Assembly: GCF_022581195.2 (NCBI RefSeq)
Contig: NC_061465.1
Span: 2,358,501-2,422,500, forward strand
Origin: Helicoverpa zea
Lineage: Eukaryota > Arthropoda > Insecta > Lepidoptera > Noctuidae
DNA: 64,000 nt
Direction: 5' to 3'
Part shown: positions 42,210 through 52,853 of the stretch, piece by piece
How positions within the stretch are numbered: position 1 is the first letter of the stretch
How the letters are laid out: each line of letters starts with the position of its first letter
Made by a program: the position numbers and the translations under genes
Notes under the pieces: generated by a model
Database searches by the model: none
The model's input: the letters and a program-made list of their open reading frames with translations, nothing else
What the model was told of the DNA's origin: nothing

Positions 42210-42549
42210 AAAAAACAGTTACTTACCTATAAACCTACGTAGGTGGTCCCGGTCATATTAGACTAAAATAAAAACGTGGGGCCCATTCCGTAACTATTGC
42301 TGTAATACTTTCTTCTAGCTAGAGGTATAATAGGTGTGGATTGCATTGACTTACTATAATCATAACTGGAGATTTTGACAATCAATAATCAGCCGTAGCG
42401 GCTTCATCAGCGAACGCCGAGCTCACGATCTACCAAAGTATAAAGATATGCTTTGCCATAAGTAGGATTTCAGAGGGCCCCACGTTTTTATTTTAGTCTA
42501 ATATGACCGGGACCACCTACGTAGGTTTATAGGTAAGTAACTGTTTTTT
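42210..42549. mobile_element. Long-TIR MITE-like element
   Basis: Two arms of about 75 bp (42210-42284 and 42475-42549) are near-perfect reverse complements, beginning AAAAAACAGTTACTTACCTA and ending in GTGGGGCCC. About 190 bp of unrelated sequence lies between. There is no coding capacity. A target duplication could not be read because the flanks are A/T runs. Confidence 0.75.
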
Positions 42550-42689
42550 AATTTTTTATTTTTCAGTGCACATAAGATATAAAACCGTTTAACTTAAAAG
42601 TTTTTTTACCGATTTTTTATTATCTAGTTTTTAGTATTTAATGAAAATGCCTACCGAATATTCTTCATTCTATACATGGGTCAGCAGCG

Positions 42690-43100
42690 GTGAGGGAGTG
42701 CCAGACTCTTACTGACTAAAAACCGTTCTTTTTCGTCGTAGGCCTTTTATGTACCACGACCACGGTAACTCTTTAGGACAATCCCGCAGCCCAGGCAGGC
42801 CTTGGCCCTGTTGGGCCCCGTTGGGGTTGCTGACAGTATTCTACTTGAGTAGCCCTTTCATTTGATACCCATATTGAGGGGGTTGTGGAAAAATATGTAA
42901 TCCGCCATTTTGTACCGGCGGCCATCGTGGATTTACAATGTTATTGATATTACTATATTGTATTGTCATCGGAATTAAAGGTGTGTACCAAATTTCAGAT
43001 CAATCTGACAACAGGAAGGCACTGAAATTTCAATTTCTAAATTTGACCCAAGAATGAATAAATAATAAAACAAACGGGGTGAGCTAAATAAAACCATTTA
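42690..43100. repeat. Degenerate lepidopteran-type repeats
   Basis: About 42690-42830 contains GAGTGCCAGACTCTTACTGA, whose complement recurs near 63725-63745. The next 270 bp include CATTTGATACCCATATTGAG and ACCAAATTTCAGATCAATCT, phrases of a dispersed non-coding repeat. The families are not assigned. Confidence 0.4.
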
Positions 43101-44110
43101 AAATTACACGACACCAATACCTTATTACTAAAGAAACGAACATCGATGCACTTCATAACACCGTATAAAGATTCAATAGTCCCATTTTTTGTGTATCATG
43201 AAATAATATCATCCATTTTTATGAACGTCCATGTATATAGGTGACATATTTGACCCGACCAATCGATTGGACCCGTAATGGACGCTTTGAATGACGAAAT
43301 TTCGCGACCCGCGTCACGTACAGTGGGCCAAATAAGTGCGCACTGTGATTTTCATTATGCCCGTTATGGTTTTGTTGTAACATTTTTGCCATTGTGTACT
43401 TGGATTTTTTTAGGGTTTTTATATTATGTTTGGGCGCATGATGTGGTTTTCATATCCATTTATTGTTCTTCTTTGTTTGTTTATTTTTTTGCGGTTGCAG
43501 TGGACTCGCAGTTATGCTGTGCGTGGAAGGTTTTATTTTCAGTTTGAATATACTTCATTGTACCTACTTGTTTGAAGTACCTACAAAAATTCGTGGCCTG
43601 ACATTAATCCATTACTTAGAAATCTTTAAGGATCACAAACAGAACTTTTAGATATCACAAAGTAATTTTAAAACTTTATCGAAATGTTCCTACGCCATTT
43701 TCTCACAAACAGAATTTTCAATTTCATAAGGCACATAGTAATATGTAAATTCTGAGACTTTTATAATAAATGTCGACAAAAGCTTCAATCTCCACAATCT
43801 GAATTAAGGAAAATTTTGTTTGAAAAACTTTTCGAATAAGTCAAAATTTCTATGAAGTTTTGTAAGTCGTCTAATTGTTTTATTAATCTTAGCTTTGGGA
43901 GTACCTTTTTGGAAGTTACTTCTGTTAACATAATGTATCCATAATATTGGAAGAATCATCAGTATTTTTTAAATTAAATCAGATTTTTCCTGGTATGTAT
44001 CAGGAACTACGTCTGAAAAAGCTACCAGATAGGTACACAAACATTTTGGGAGACGATTAGAATTTAGTTTGAAACCATCATTAAACGACATGTGTTTTTT
44101 TGATAGCTTG
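43101..44110. other. Non-coding sequence
   Basis: No gene recognised. An open frame at 43278-43547 is hydrophobic and low in complexity, with no domain. Confidence 0.45.
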
Positions 44111-44111
44111 A

Positions 44112-44547
44112 TATTTTTTTGTATAGCACCGACATGAACCGTGCATTTATTGCACAAAAAAAGTGCATAAGATCGATTTGGGGTATGCAACCTGACGATT
44201 CATGTCGACCAGTATTTAAAAAGCTTGGTTTGTTACCACTACCATCACTTTATATTTATGAAACTTGTATGTTTGTAGCAAAAAACAAAAAATTGTTTAA
44301 GTCAGCAAATGAAGTATTACAGCGAAGCAGACGTGATCCATACACGCTAGTACTTGATGACCTACCCAGACTGACAAAGTATAACAAAAACTGCCTTGCA
44401 ATGTGTGTACGTATTTATAATAAAATTCCCAGAAATCTTAAATTATTACATGTAAGAGCTTTGAAGGCAAAACTACACGAATGGCTAGTCAAATGTAGCT
44501 TTTATAGTGTAAATGAATTTCTTGACAGAAATTTTGATCTCAGATAG
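44112..44547 (+). CDS. C-terminal end of a non-LTR reverse transcriptase
   Basis: About 143 residues containing IAQKKCIRSIWGMQPDDSC, FKKLGLLPLPSLYIYETCM and a basic tail. This is the block after the thumb region that many insect non-LTR proteins (jockey-like annotation) share. It is a remnant: catalytic motifs and the endonuclease are missing. The Met at 44119 is internal. Confidence 0.7.
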
Positions 44548-44705
44548 GTTAATGTTAATATGATATTAAGATGTTAGTTTTAAGTTTGAAATTTTTGCAT
44601 GCTATTGTACCTATAGCTAAACATGCTTGCTCCTTTATATATAATATGTAACACCAAAAATACCATGTTTAAAGCAAATAAAAGATTTATTATTATTTAT
44701 TATTA
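44112..44705 (+). mobile_element. 5'-truncated non-LTR retrotransposon fragment
   Basis: It contains the C-terminal reverse-transcriptase tail (44112-44547), about 140 bp of 3' untranslated sequence and a TTATTATTATT tail at about 44688-44705. The left border is near 44110. The family appears different from the two CR1/Jockey-group elements in the window. Confidence 0.7.
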
Positions 44706-45434
44706 TCTTGTATGTCTCTGACCGACCACGGGACTACAGAGTCCCGGATTTTTGGAAGGCGAACGTGGGGCCGAAGCCAACACGCTGAAGCCCTTTTGAG
44801 ACAACTTTAATGAAATGGCGACACAAAACCGACGATTATCCCCGTATACACTATAGAAATGTACCCAAGGACAATCCCCGGTTCTGTGCTAAACTATTGC
44901 TAACTATGGATGAAAACTACTTGGGCTATTGTGATGGGATGCTAATGGACTAGGAATGGGGAAACTACGGGAACTATGGCACCTGCCGATGACAATGTAT
45001 TAAATACATGTTAAAATGGCAGGTGGAGACTCGCCAACTCACTTACTGGGCCCCCGGGAATCAGTCACTGAAAAGCAACAAGAGGGCAACAGGGACATGA
45101 GCGGCTGAGAAGGGTGAGGATACCTCGGCGGACTTTAAACGCAGATCACGCGCTCCCTGTGGGTCCAGCATCACCGGCCCACTCGCCACTTACCACGAGG
45201 CACCTACCCTCCGAGCAGGACTAACCTTGCTCTAGCGACTCCACTCTGACCGGCCGATGAAGGCAAGCCAAGAGGCGGGAGACCTATCCCCCGTCATGCT
45301 TCACTCCGGCAGGCCGGAGATGGGGGACAGTATACTCTCCCTGGAGCACTCGGATATATAGCCCCGCGGGGTCGCTACTCCCCGTCATCCGCCTCAGATG
45401 CCCTGCGGGGCTTATTATTATTATTACTATTATT
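44706..45434 (+). repeat. Probable 3' untranslated region of a second non-LTR element
   Basis: GC-richer stretch with no open frame, from CCACGGGACTACAGAGTCCC to GATGCCCTGCGGGGC, ending in TTATTATTATTACTATTATT. The ATT-type tail suggests the end of a 5'-truncated non-LTR element inserted next to the tail of the previous one. The assignment rests on the layout only. Confidence 0.45.
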
Positions 45435-45436
45435 GA

Positions 45437-47590
45437 AAAAAGAAGGATGAAAGAATATTGTCACTTCAATACCTATTACTATAAATCTAATACGAAAACA
45501 TAGCACAAGTCACTGTAGATCGGGACAGACGATTCGGAAGATTGATGTTACTAGAAGGGTCTTTCGAAGTAAACCTTAAGCGAAGAGGTTTGTATGCAAA
45601 CATACATGAAGTAGAGAACTGTAGGTGTGGCCGATTTGTTTGTGCAAAATTTTACCAATATTCCAAAATGTGAAAGTACTTTTATTATTTTGCGGTATAT
45701 AGTATATGGCTTCTTTTATATAGTATAGATATAAAAGAAGGGGTTACAAAGTAGCCTATAAGACTTCCCTTGGAACGCGGATGCAATTGCGGGAACTTAA
45801 TATTATGTTTATCTAAGATGCGAAATTCTAATGAATAAATCGGAAAGTGAGCTAAATCTCGCTCCTTGCTAACTAATCTGCTAGATTATAATGGTCAATA
45901 ATATAGTACTGGGAAGGAGTAATTGCTGATGCAATACAATAATACCAAAAGACCAATCGATATTATTTCATCTCCTTTAAAACACAGCAATTAGTAATTC
46001 CGTTTTATCTTTCCATTCAAGAGCTACATGAGTTGTTTCCTACAATTTACAGCTCATATCTCGTAAAGCATCATAAAGTATTTATTTCCTACTAAAGGAA
46101 AAAAATATCGTAACAAGAACAATACCATTACGCGTAACACCCAGTGCACATCTTAAAAAGATGAAAATTACGATGCGTGGAAGTAGTGTTGGTCTTTCGA
46201 AGTTTTATCGATATCGATATTGAACAAATTTTACATTAGGTAGGAATCTTATAAGTGGATACATTTAGCAATAGTTTTAACGTGCATACCATTACATTAT
46301 CTTTAATGGAGTGTTCTTCTAATCTTCAAATATTTACTCAACTTAGCTGTAATTTCAGTACCAACAATACAGTTATGAATTATTTTTCTAAAAATGTACA
46401 CTACGCTCAAAACTAAGAAATAATATAATTTACTTTCTAATTACAAATCAGTAATAGCACTTATACTGACATTAAGTTCTTGTAATGGAACATGAAAAAG
46501 CAATGTCTCAATATGCAGCGCGCATGCAAATGATATGCAAAGCAATCGTCGCCATCAGAATACACTTAGTTCCATTCAAGTTTGTATAAATGCTCTTAAT
46601 CTGCTTTGTTTTTATTTTTCATTGGAGCAGTAGTAACATGTTGTTTTATTTTGTGATTGTAAGTGTTTTGTAGGTCCATTTATAAATTGAAATCGATAAT
46701 ATCAACACTACTCTTAAAACTAATACTAATAGAAAAATAAAAACAAGAAAGCTTCTCAAGACCAGAACAAATCACTTTGTATTGTAGTCTCTACAAAAGT
46801 TGAACGAAATTTCTTTCACAGAACCACAGCACTTACAATCTGCCATCAAGAACAAATTATATTTTCTAGAGCCCAATTTATAGTTTGCCGTCCGTCGCAC
46901 TCAGCAATAATATTTTATCGATATCAGGGCCCCATCACTAAGATCGAAGTTTAGTCGTGCATCAAATTGAATATATTCATAAAAACTGGAGTTGGTTGCC
47001 TTCTTATAAGGGTATGGTTCATTGTTGAAGTTACTGATAGTGTTCCGAAGGTATTTCAATATTCGCTAGGTAGTAAAGGCTTATAAATATAAAATTTTCT
47101 ATCAGCTTTTAGTTCGTCGTAAATGTATCGTGAAAATGCAAGACTAAACTTTCAGGTGTTTTGAATTTTTAGACGTGTCATACTTTGTTTATGTTCCTGC
47201 TTTCATGCCTTATTGACTAGTAGCTTTTCAGCGGTTATGGGTATCTATCTACCTTCTACGTACTCACGTATGTACCTATATATATTTACGTATACATAAT
47301 CACCTGCAAAGAGCATATTTATTTCAGAAAATCTTTCTTGTAAATTCAACTATTTGTTTCATTCCCTCGCCTTTTTACTTTGACTGTAAATTACTTTAGA
47401 AATTAATAAATTAACTGAATGTCGTTATTCACCGGTTTGTCGTGTTGTTCAATTTCCACGAAAATAAAAAACTATGTTTGCGTATGAAATAACATAACAA
47501 TGGTTGCATCATTGTAATTTTAAGCATTCTAATTTTTCATGAAGTTAATGGGTTATGGAATTATTAAACCAAATAATTGGGTTATTTATA
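45437..47590. other. AT-rich interval without genes
   Basis: No gene or transposon end found. A pair of octamer-like motifs (ATGCAAAT at 46524-46531 and ATGCAAAG at 46535-46542) is the only feature of note. Confidence 0.45.
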
Positions 47591-47591
47591 T

Positions 47592-48190
47592 CTAGACACA
47601 CGGCAGTGTGTCCGCCAAGTTCGAGCAAAAAAGCGACACACCGGCCGTGGGTTATATTACACGAACCATTTCGGGCCAAATTCGACCCCCCTGTAACTCA
47701 AAATCTATTTTATTTACGCATATCAAATTTCTAGTATCTGTTGAGACCCCCTCACTTATCTAAAATACAAAATTTCATTAATATACCTATTGTAGGTCTT
47801 GAGATATTGACGTCAGAAAATCGCTATTTTTACTATACACTTATTCACTTATTCACTGACTCACTCATCAAAAACCTAGACCACTTCCAATGGTCGTATT
47901 GACTTGAAATTTGGCATGGAGGTAGGTCTTTATGTCAAGTTAAAGGGAAAAATCTGAAAATGGCCAAGTGTGAGTCGGTTTCAAAATAATGAAGGTGTTT
48001 TATACCCGGTGTAAATTTATTCCCCTAACTAACTAAAACGAACTAAATTTATCTATATTTATATAATATATCTTCGAATGGTACAAAGGTTTGTATTTAG
48101 TCAAAGTAAAGTAAAAATCTGAAAACGGCCAAGTGTGAATTACTTTCGAAAATAACGAATGTGTAACTTTGATCCACGAACATAATATAT
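47592..48190. repeat. Dispersed non-coding repeat
   Basis: Contains CACACGGCAGTGTGTCCGCC, CTATTTTTACTATACACTTA, TTGACTTGAAATTTGGCATG and ATCTGAAAATGGCCAAGTGT. The last phrase recurs slightly changed near 48115-48140, so at least part is duplicated locally. There is no coding potential. The class is unknown. Confidence 0.4.
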
Positions 48191-48371
48191 GATAACATGT
48201 CATGTCAGTCAGTTGGTAAATCTAGTCCATTTAGTTAATCTAGTTCATTTCTTTGTAAGAAACATAGTGCATATTAAAAAATCTAAAAAATAGTATAAAT
48301 GAGACATTTCTTTAACTAACTTCATCATAAGAAAAAAATAAAATAAACAACCTTACAAAAATAAATGAAAT

Positions 48372-48736
48372 CCCACCCAAAACAAAAATGTGAAAGACTG
48401 CCAAGTTCGATAATATGGGAATGCTTCGCCTATAAAAGAAGTGAGATCTGAATAAGTACCAAGTTCCATACACATACCTCAGTTAAAAATAGTTACTTTT
48501 TAATGATGATTACTTGGCAAGTTTTAATAGAAAATTAAATACTTGATTCATTGCGTTTAGTAGGTTTATAACAAGGTGTATGAAAACTTGCCAAGTAACA
48601 TCATTAAAAAAGTAACTATTTTTAACTGAGGTATGTGTATGGAACTTGGTACTTATTCAGATCTCACTTCTTTTATAGGCGAAGCATTCCCATATTATCG
48701 AACTTGGCAGTCTTTCACATTTTTGTTTTGGGTGGG
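48372..48736. repeat. Foldback repeat: two 154-bp inverted arms around a 57-bp spacer
   Basis: The left arm (48372-48525) starts CCCACCCAAAACAAAAATG and the right arm (48583-48736) is its near-perfect complement. The spacer is 48526-48582. The transcript or single strand would form a long hairpin. A third, single arm is at 1243-1395. It could be a foldback-type DNA element or two copies inserted head to head. Confidence 0.88.
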
Positions 48737-48754
48737 TAATTATCTATACTATAG

Positions 48755-49711
48755 TTCGGCCATTCAGAGAATGCGTTCCTGACACGTCGCGATTGAACTG
48801 ACGACGTAACTTTGCAATGGCGTTGCAGTTACGATAAAAATATTTTTGCTGGTTGTTTACCGTTTTAACAATTGAGGAGCATTAAAACAACATTATTATA
48901 TCAATAATCAATGAATGTTATAATTTTGTGCCAAACTGAGTGTCAAATAACTTGGTAAACAATATTTTTCTAAATCTATACTGCGCTATTACAAGGTTAT
49001 GTCAGCGGTTTATATTTTGTAGTGCTGTGCTAAAAATAACAGGCAAGTATCGTAATCTGTTCTTATACAGTTATAATATAAAATAATACGTTTTGATTTT
49101 CTTTTTAAGAATTGGAAAATAATGGACTATAAGACTTAATTATAACGTTTATGAAATATAAAAATAAAACTATGACCAAACCGCATTTTTATACTTAGAT
49201 TAAAAATGGTAACCCCAAATGGCGTTATGGGCCGCCATTTTGTGACGCTAAAACAGTCGTCCGTTGTCGTTTCGTGCGCATAGACCACGTTTTTCAAGTG
49301 TTTTCGATCTGTTTTTATTTGATTACCCGGCTTTTGTTAGACCGAGATATCAGGATTGATTCTGTTATTGATAATAATATAATTATACATGTAGGCGAAG
49401 ATGATGATGAAGACACCACCTCCTCAAGCAAATCGGAGTCTGATTAATATTCTGTTCGCACATTCAATTCAATGTACTTGTAACAAAGAATAAATAAAAC
49501 AATTTTATTATATGAATATTACCTTTTTTTGGTTTCCACTTAAATAACTAAAATATAAAACAAATGATTCCGCCAATTTAAAACGAAAATAATCTTAAAA
49601 TAATGCGGCGGTTCATTTTGAAGGAACGGTAACGAACTCAGTGTTATGTTGTGCCCATCACTAGTCGTGACTAACTGATAGGTGTCAGGAACGCATTCTC
49701 TGAACGGCCGA
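48755..49711. mobile_element. Non-autonomous DNA transposon with ~30-bp TIRs and a transposase remnant
   Basis: The ends mirror each other: TTCGGCCATTCAGAGAATGC on the left and the complement of TTCGGCCGTTCAGAGAATGC on the right, about 30 bp with one mismatch. At 49342-49447 one frame reads DRDIRIDSVIDNN then GEDDDEDTTSSSKSESD and a stop, followed by a polyadenylation signal (AATAAATAAA). That looks like the acidic C-terminus of the parent transposase. The element is about 957 bp. The target duplication is unclear (TA, or an imperfect 8 bp), so the superfamily is open. Confidence 0.65.
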
Positions 49712-49724
49712 AGTATAATATTAT

Positions 49725-49905
49725 AAAGCTGAAGAGTTTGTTTGTTTGTTTGTTTGAACGCGCTAATCTCGGGAACTACTGGTCCGATTTGAAAATTTCT
49801 TTCAGTGTTAGCTAGCCCATTTATCGAGGAAGGCTATAGGCTTTTTATCCCGGTACGGGAAGTAGTTCCCACGGGATGCGGGTGAAACCGCTGGCAGAAG
49901 CTAGT
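49725..49905 (+). repeat. RTE-type 3' repeat, relatively well preserved
   Basis: Starts TATAAAGCTGAAGAGTTTGT with a TTTG microsatellite. It continues AACGCGCTAATCTCGGGAAC, GGAAGGCTATAGGCTTTTTA and GTAGTTCCCACGGGATGCGG, and ends near GCAGAAGCTAG. Older relatives are at 1945-2050 and 9505-9850. Confidence 0.6.
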
Positions 49906-50720
49906 TCTACTATATCGTTGACTACAAATAGGTACCTGTTATGTGTAATTTAGGGTTAATCGCATCATATGGTACAAAATAAAATATTTGAATCGTAATA
50001 ATTGCTTATCACCAAAGCAGTTTCCGATAACACAATAGGTATGATAGATAAGGAATCCGAGTGAAATGTGAATCCACAAAATTGTTGCTATGCTTTTATC
50101 TTTGATCGTATAATGTGATAAAATAAACATAGCTTATATTCAAATATACACAAAACTTTAGCTTTCTCTCTAACACCAATGGATCAGCATTTTTACAAAA
50201 ATGAGCTAAGTCCTAGCTAAATATTGGTATAATAGAATGGCACAAAAACGGCATACTTAATAAAATAAATAAGATACACATGATTGCATAAAAAAGAATG
50301 TTCAACTTATTACTAGTATGTAAGAACAGAATATAATATACTCATGAAACAAAAAAACAACCACCAAAATCTTAAAAGAAAATGAGTGAAAAGATTCTTC
50401 AGCAATTTCCTAACGTCATTTGTATGTCTTTCAAGCAATATTTGACGGTAATCAGTGATTCAACACCGAACACATAGTGACAAGTCGTGGCCCATTGAAT
50501 AGCCAAATCGCAATCAAACTACGGTCTGATTACCCGGAAAGGTCAAAGGTTGTAACATAAAGGTCGTTTATGTGGAATCATATTATATATTTGAACGACA
50601 TATTGGCATGGTTTGTTTTTATTTAATTTTGTTTTAGTGCATTATTTTTTTTTTCATTTGCATAGTAAGAAATAATCAGACTTTGATCTATCATATAAAT
50701 ACAGCTTGGTGGCTTTTTCA
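49906..50720. other. AT-rich sequence with nuclear-receptor-like half-sites
   Basis: No gene. AAAGGTCAAAGGT at 50538-50550 and AAAGGTCG at 50559-50566 resemble nuclear-receptor half-sites. Functional meaning is unknown. Confidence 0.4.
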
Positions 50721-50724
50721 TCAT

Positions 50725-51060
50725 CATCCCAGCCATAGGATGTTCACTGCTGAACATAGGCCTCCCCCTTAGGCCGCTGCCTCGAATTTTGCGGGCAGCG
50801 GGGCGGCAGCGGCGGCGGCGCGGGAGCGGCAGGATCTTACGCGTATAATCAAATGGACCGGCCCTCGAATACAGCGGCGCGGGAGCGGGCAACGAGCGGT
50901 GAGCTCCATTCAAAACGGTGACCGAACGCGCCGCCGCCGCTGCCGCCCCGCTGCCCGCAAAATTCGAGGCAGCGGCCTTAGATCTCCACAGATACCTATT
51001 GGAGGCGACCTGCATCCAGCGTCGTCCGGCGACCTTTATAAGATGGTCTGTCCACTTGTC
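50725..51060. repeat. Dispersed repeat split by a MITE
   Basis: The flanks on both sides of the MITE (50772-50977) belong together: CATAGGATGTTCACTGCTGA and CATAGGCCTCCCCCTTA on the left, GATCTCCACAGATACCTATT then GGAGGCGACCTGCATCCAGC on the right. This is a common lepidopteran dispersed repeat, and the MITE is younger than it. Confidence 0.6.
50772..50977. mobile_element. GC-rich MITE with 3-bp TTA duplication (PIF/Harbinger-like)
   Basis: A 206-bp element. The outer 51 bp at each end are perfect reverse complements, starting GGCCGCTGCCTCGAATTTTG. A TTA duplication flanks it at 50769-50771 and 50978-50980. The three-base T-rich target fits PIF/Harbinger, but the TIR is unrelated to that of the autonomous element at 23966-27155, so another element must drive it. 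Very high GC and CpG content compared with the surroundings. Confidence 0.88.
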
Positions 51061-51080
51061 TGGCTTTTTGCGGTCTAAAG

Positions 51081-51905
51081 TAGGTAATTACAAACACTGG
51101 AAAATGTACATAGCGCACGAAATTCCAACAAATACACAATCTGAATCATTGCAGCCGAATTAAGCACTAACGCGTGATTCAACCTTAATAACGCTAACCC
51201 AAATTCGCTGCAAGTGAGTGTATTAGCCGCAAGCAATCAGCTCTCTACTACATAACTACTAAACGAGCCACGCGTAAAATTAATCATCTACATTAGCTAT
51301 TACCCAGTCATAATTGGAGAATTTGATGTCATAATTTATGGAGAAGTTTGAAGTTGCATGTGCAGTGAAGTGAGAAGTTAAGAAGTTTCATGCGACGACG
51401 GGAAATGTGGAAAACCATTGATGATGTACATATCTGGTAGAACTAACTTGTTCTATGGACTCAACTTCGTATGTCGCCTAGGTGACGTGTTGCTGTGACG
51501 ATTGACTTAGACTGAAACATACCTGTGAAAACGTTCATACCACATACATCCATTCGATAGAAGAGTATGGAAGGAGAAAACATGCTGCACCGACCCCAAA
51601 TAAGATTGGGATAAGGACAGGAGGATGATGATGATGATGACGTTCATTCGGACTTGCCTTCAAGCTTATTAGTTATCAGATAAACACATTCAAATATCTT
51701 GAAGATTTAATTTAGTGGGTTTAATTTACCGGCAAAACATTGCAAAATATGGTGAAATTCTTTTGGGTCAAATAATGATTACTAGGCATTTTTTATTTTT
51801 GTACCTTCTCTTAAGACAATAGAAACTTTTACGAGGTCACAAAATAAGAGTACATGAACCGTCTTGATAGCAAAGATAAACCGGATATATAAAAATTTCT
51901 AGAAC
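51081..51905. other. Non-coding sequence
   Basis: No gene. A GATGATGATGATG run near 51625 follows a repeat scrap (CCCAAATAAGATTGGGATAA). Confidence 0.45.
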
Positions 51906-51908
51906 CAA

Positions 51909-52428
51909 TTGAACACTTTACACACTGTGCATCAAGCGTCAAAAATCAAGGGTTGTAAAGTCATTGGCTTTACTGGCTCTGATGAAAAGGTGAAGTCGTT
52001 AGAAGAACTCGGCTTTAATAAGGCAATTAACTATAAAGCAGATAATATTACCAAACTTATAAAGTCAGCTGCTCCCGAGGGTATCAACTGCTTTTTCGAT
52101 AACGTTGGTGGCGAATTCAGCAGTACCATCATGTATGAGATGACACAAGGTGGCAGAGTAGCAATTTGCGGCAGTGTCAGCTCCTACAATGAAGATCCTG
52201 ATAAAAAACCTAAAGCTACAGTTATACAAACTGCTATTGGAACTAAACGTTTGACAGTGAAGGGTTTCATTACTTTTGATTTCCTGAAGCTTTGGCTCAA
52301 ATTATTAAGTGGATTCAAGGTGGACAATTGAAGCAGAACATATCACTGAAGGTTTCGATAATATCTATGATGCTTTTATTGGTATGTGGAATGGTCAAAA
52401 TTTTGGGAAGGCAATTGTTAAATTGTAA
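51909..52428 (+). pseudogene. Prostaglandin reductase 1-like pseudogene (zinc-binding dehydrogenase, MDR family)
   Basis: The frame from about 51936 encodes the middle of an NADP-dependent medium-chain reductase: IKGCKVIGFTGSDEKVKSL, LGFNKAINYKADN, GINCFFDNVGGEFSS, MTQGGRVAICGSVSSYN. The family reduces double bonds of eicosanoid and alkenal substrates in the cytosol. The N-terminal half, with the catalytic-domain start and the glycine-rich AAGAVGS loop, is absent. After FITFD the frame shifts twice. Other frames then give EALAQIIKWIQGGQLK and HITEGFDNIYDAFIGMWNGQ, ending FGKAIVKL and a stop at about 52428. No introns are visible. An A run occurs about 80 bp later, so a truncated retrocopy is possible, but no target duplication was found. 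Confidence 0.8.
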
Positions 52429-52589
52429 GCTAAAAACTGTTTTGGACAATTTTTAAACACCCGATACTATTTTCAACTGAATTACTTGTGTCTTGCTTGG
52501 CATCTGGGTTAAAAAAAAAATCAGATCCAGAAAAGAGCTCAATTTAGACAAAAATTAATTTTGAACTATTTAAAATAAGTGTGAACAAA

Positions 52590-52837
52590 TCATCTTCCGA
52601 GCCTTTTTCCCAATCATGTTGGGGTCGGCTTCCAGTCTAACCGGATTCAGCTGAGTACCAGTGCTTTACAAGAAGCGACTGCCTATCTGACCTCCTCAAC
52701 CCAGTTACCCGGGCAACCCGATACCCCTTGGTTAGACTGGTGTCAGATTTACTGGCTTCTGGCTACCCGTAACGACTGCCAAGGATGTTTAATGACAGCC
52801 GGGACCTACAGTTTAACGTGCCATCCGAAACACAGCC
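52590..52837 (-). mobile_element. SINE family A, 5'-truncated copy
   Basis: Flanked by a perfect 16-bp duplication (AATAAGTGTGAACAAA) at 52574-52589 and 52838-52853. Sequence is close to the copies at 389 and 3443. The tRNA-like head is missing. Confidence 0.9.
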
Positions 52838-52853
52838 AATAAGTGTGAACAAA

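Noticed and set aside
43278..43547. 89-codon plus-strand frame with hydrophobic segments
   Set aside because: No family resemblance, no clear start context or splice sites, low complexity.
50772..50977. Idea that this MITE is mobilised by the Harbinger element at 23966-27155
   Set aside because: The terminal repeats share no sequence (GGCCGCTGCC against AGGTAGAAAC). Only the three-base target type is similar.
50623..51163. Ala- and Arg-rich frames on both strands
   Set aside because: They are translations of the GC-rich inverted repeats of the MITE at 50772-50977.
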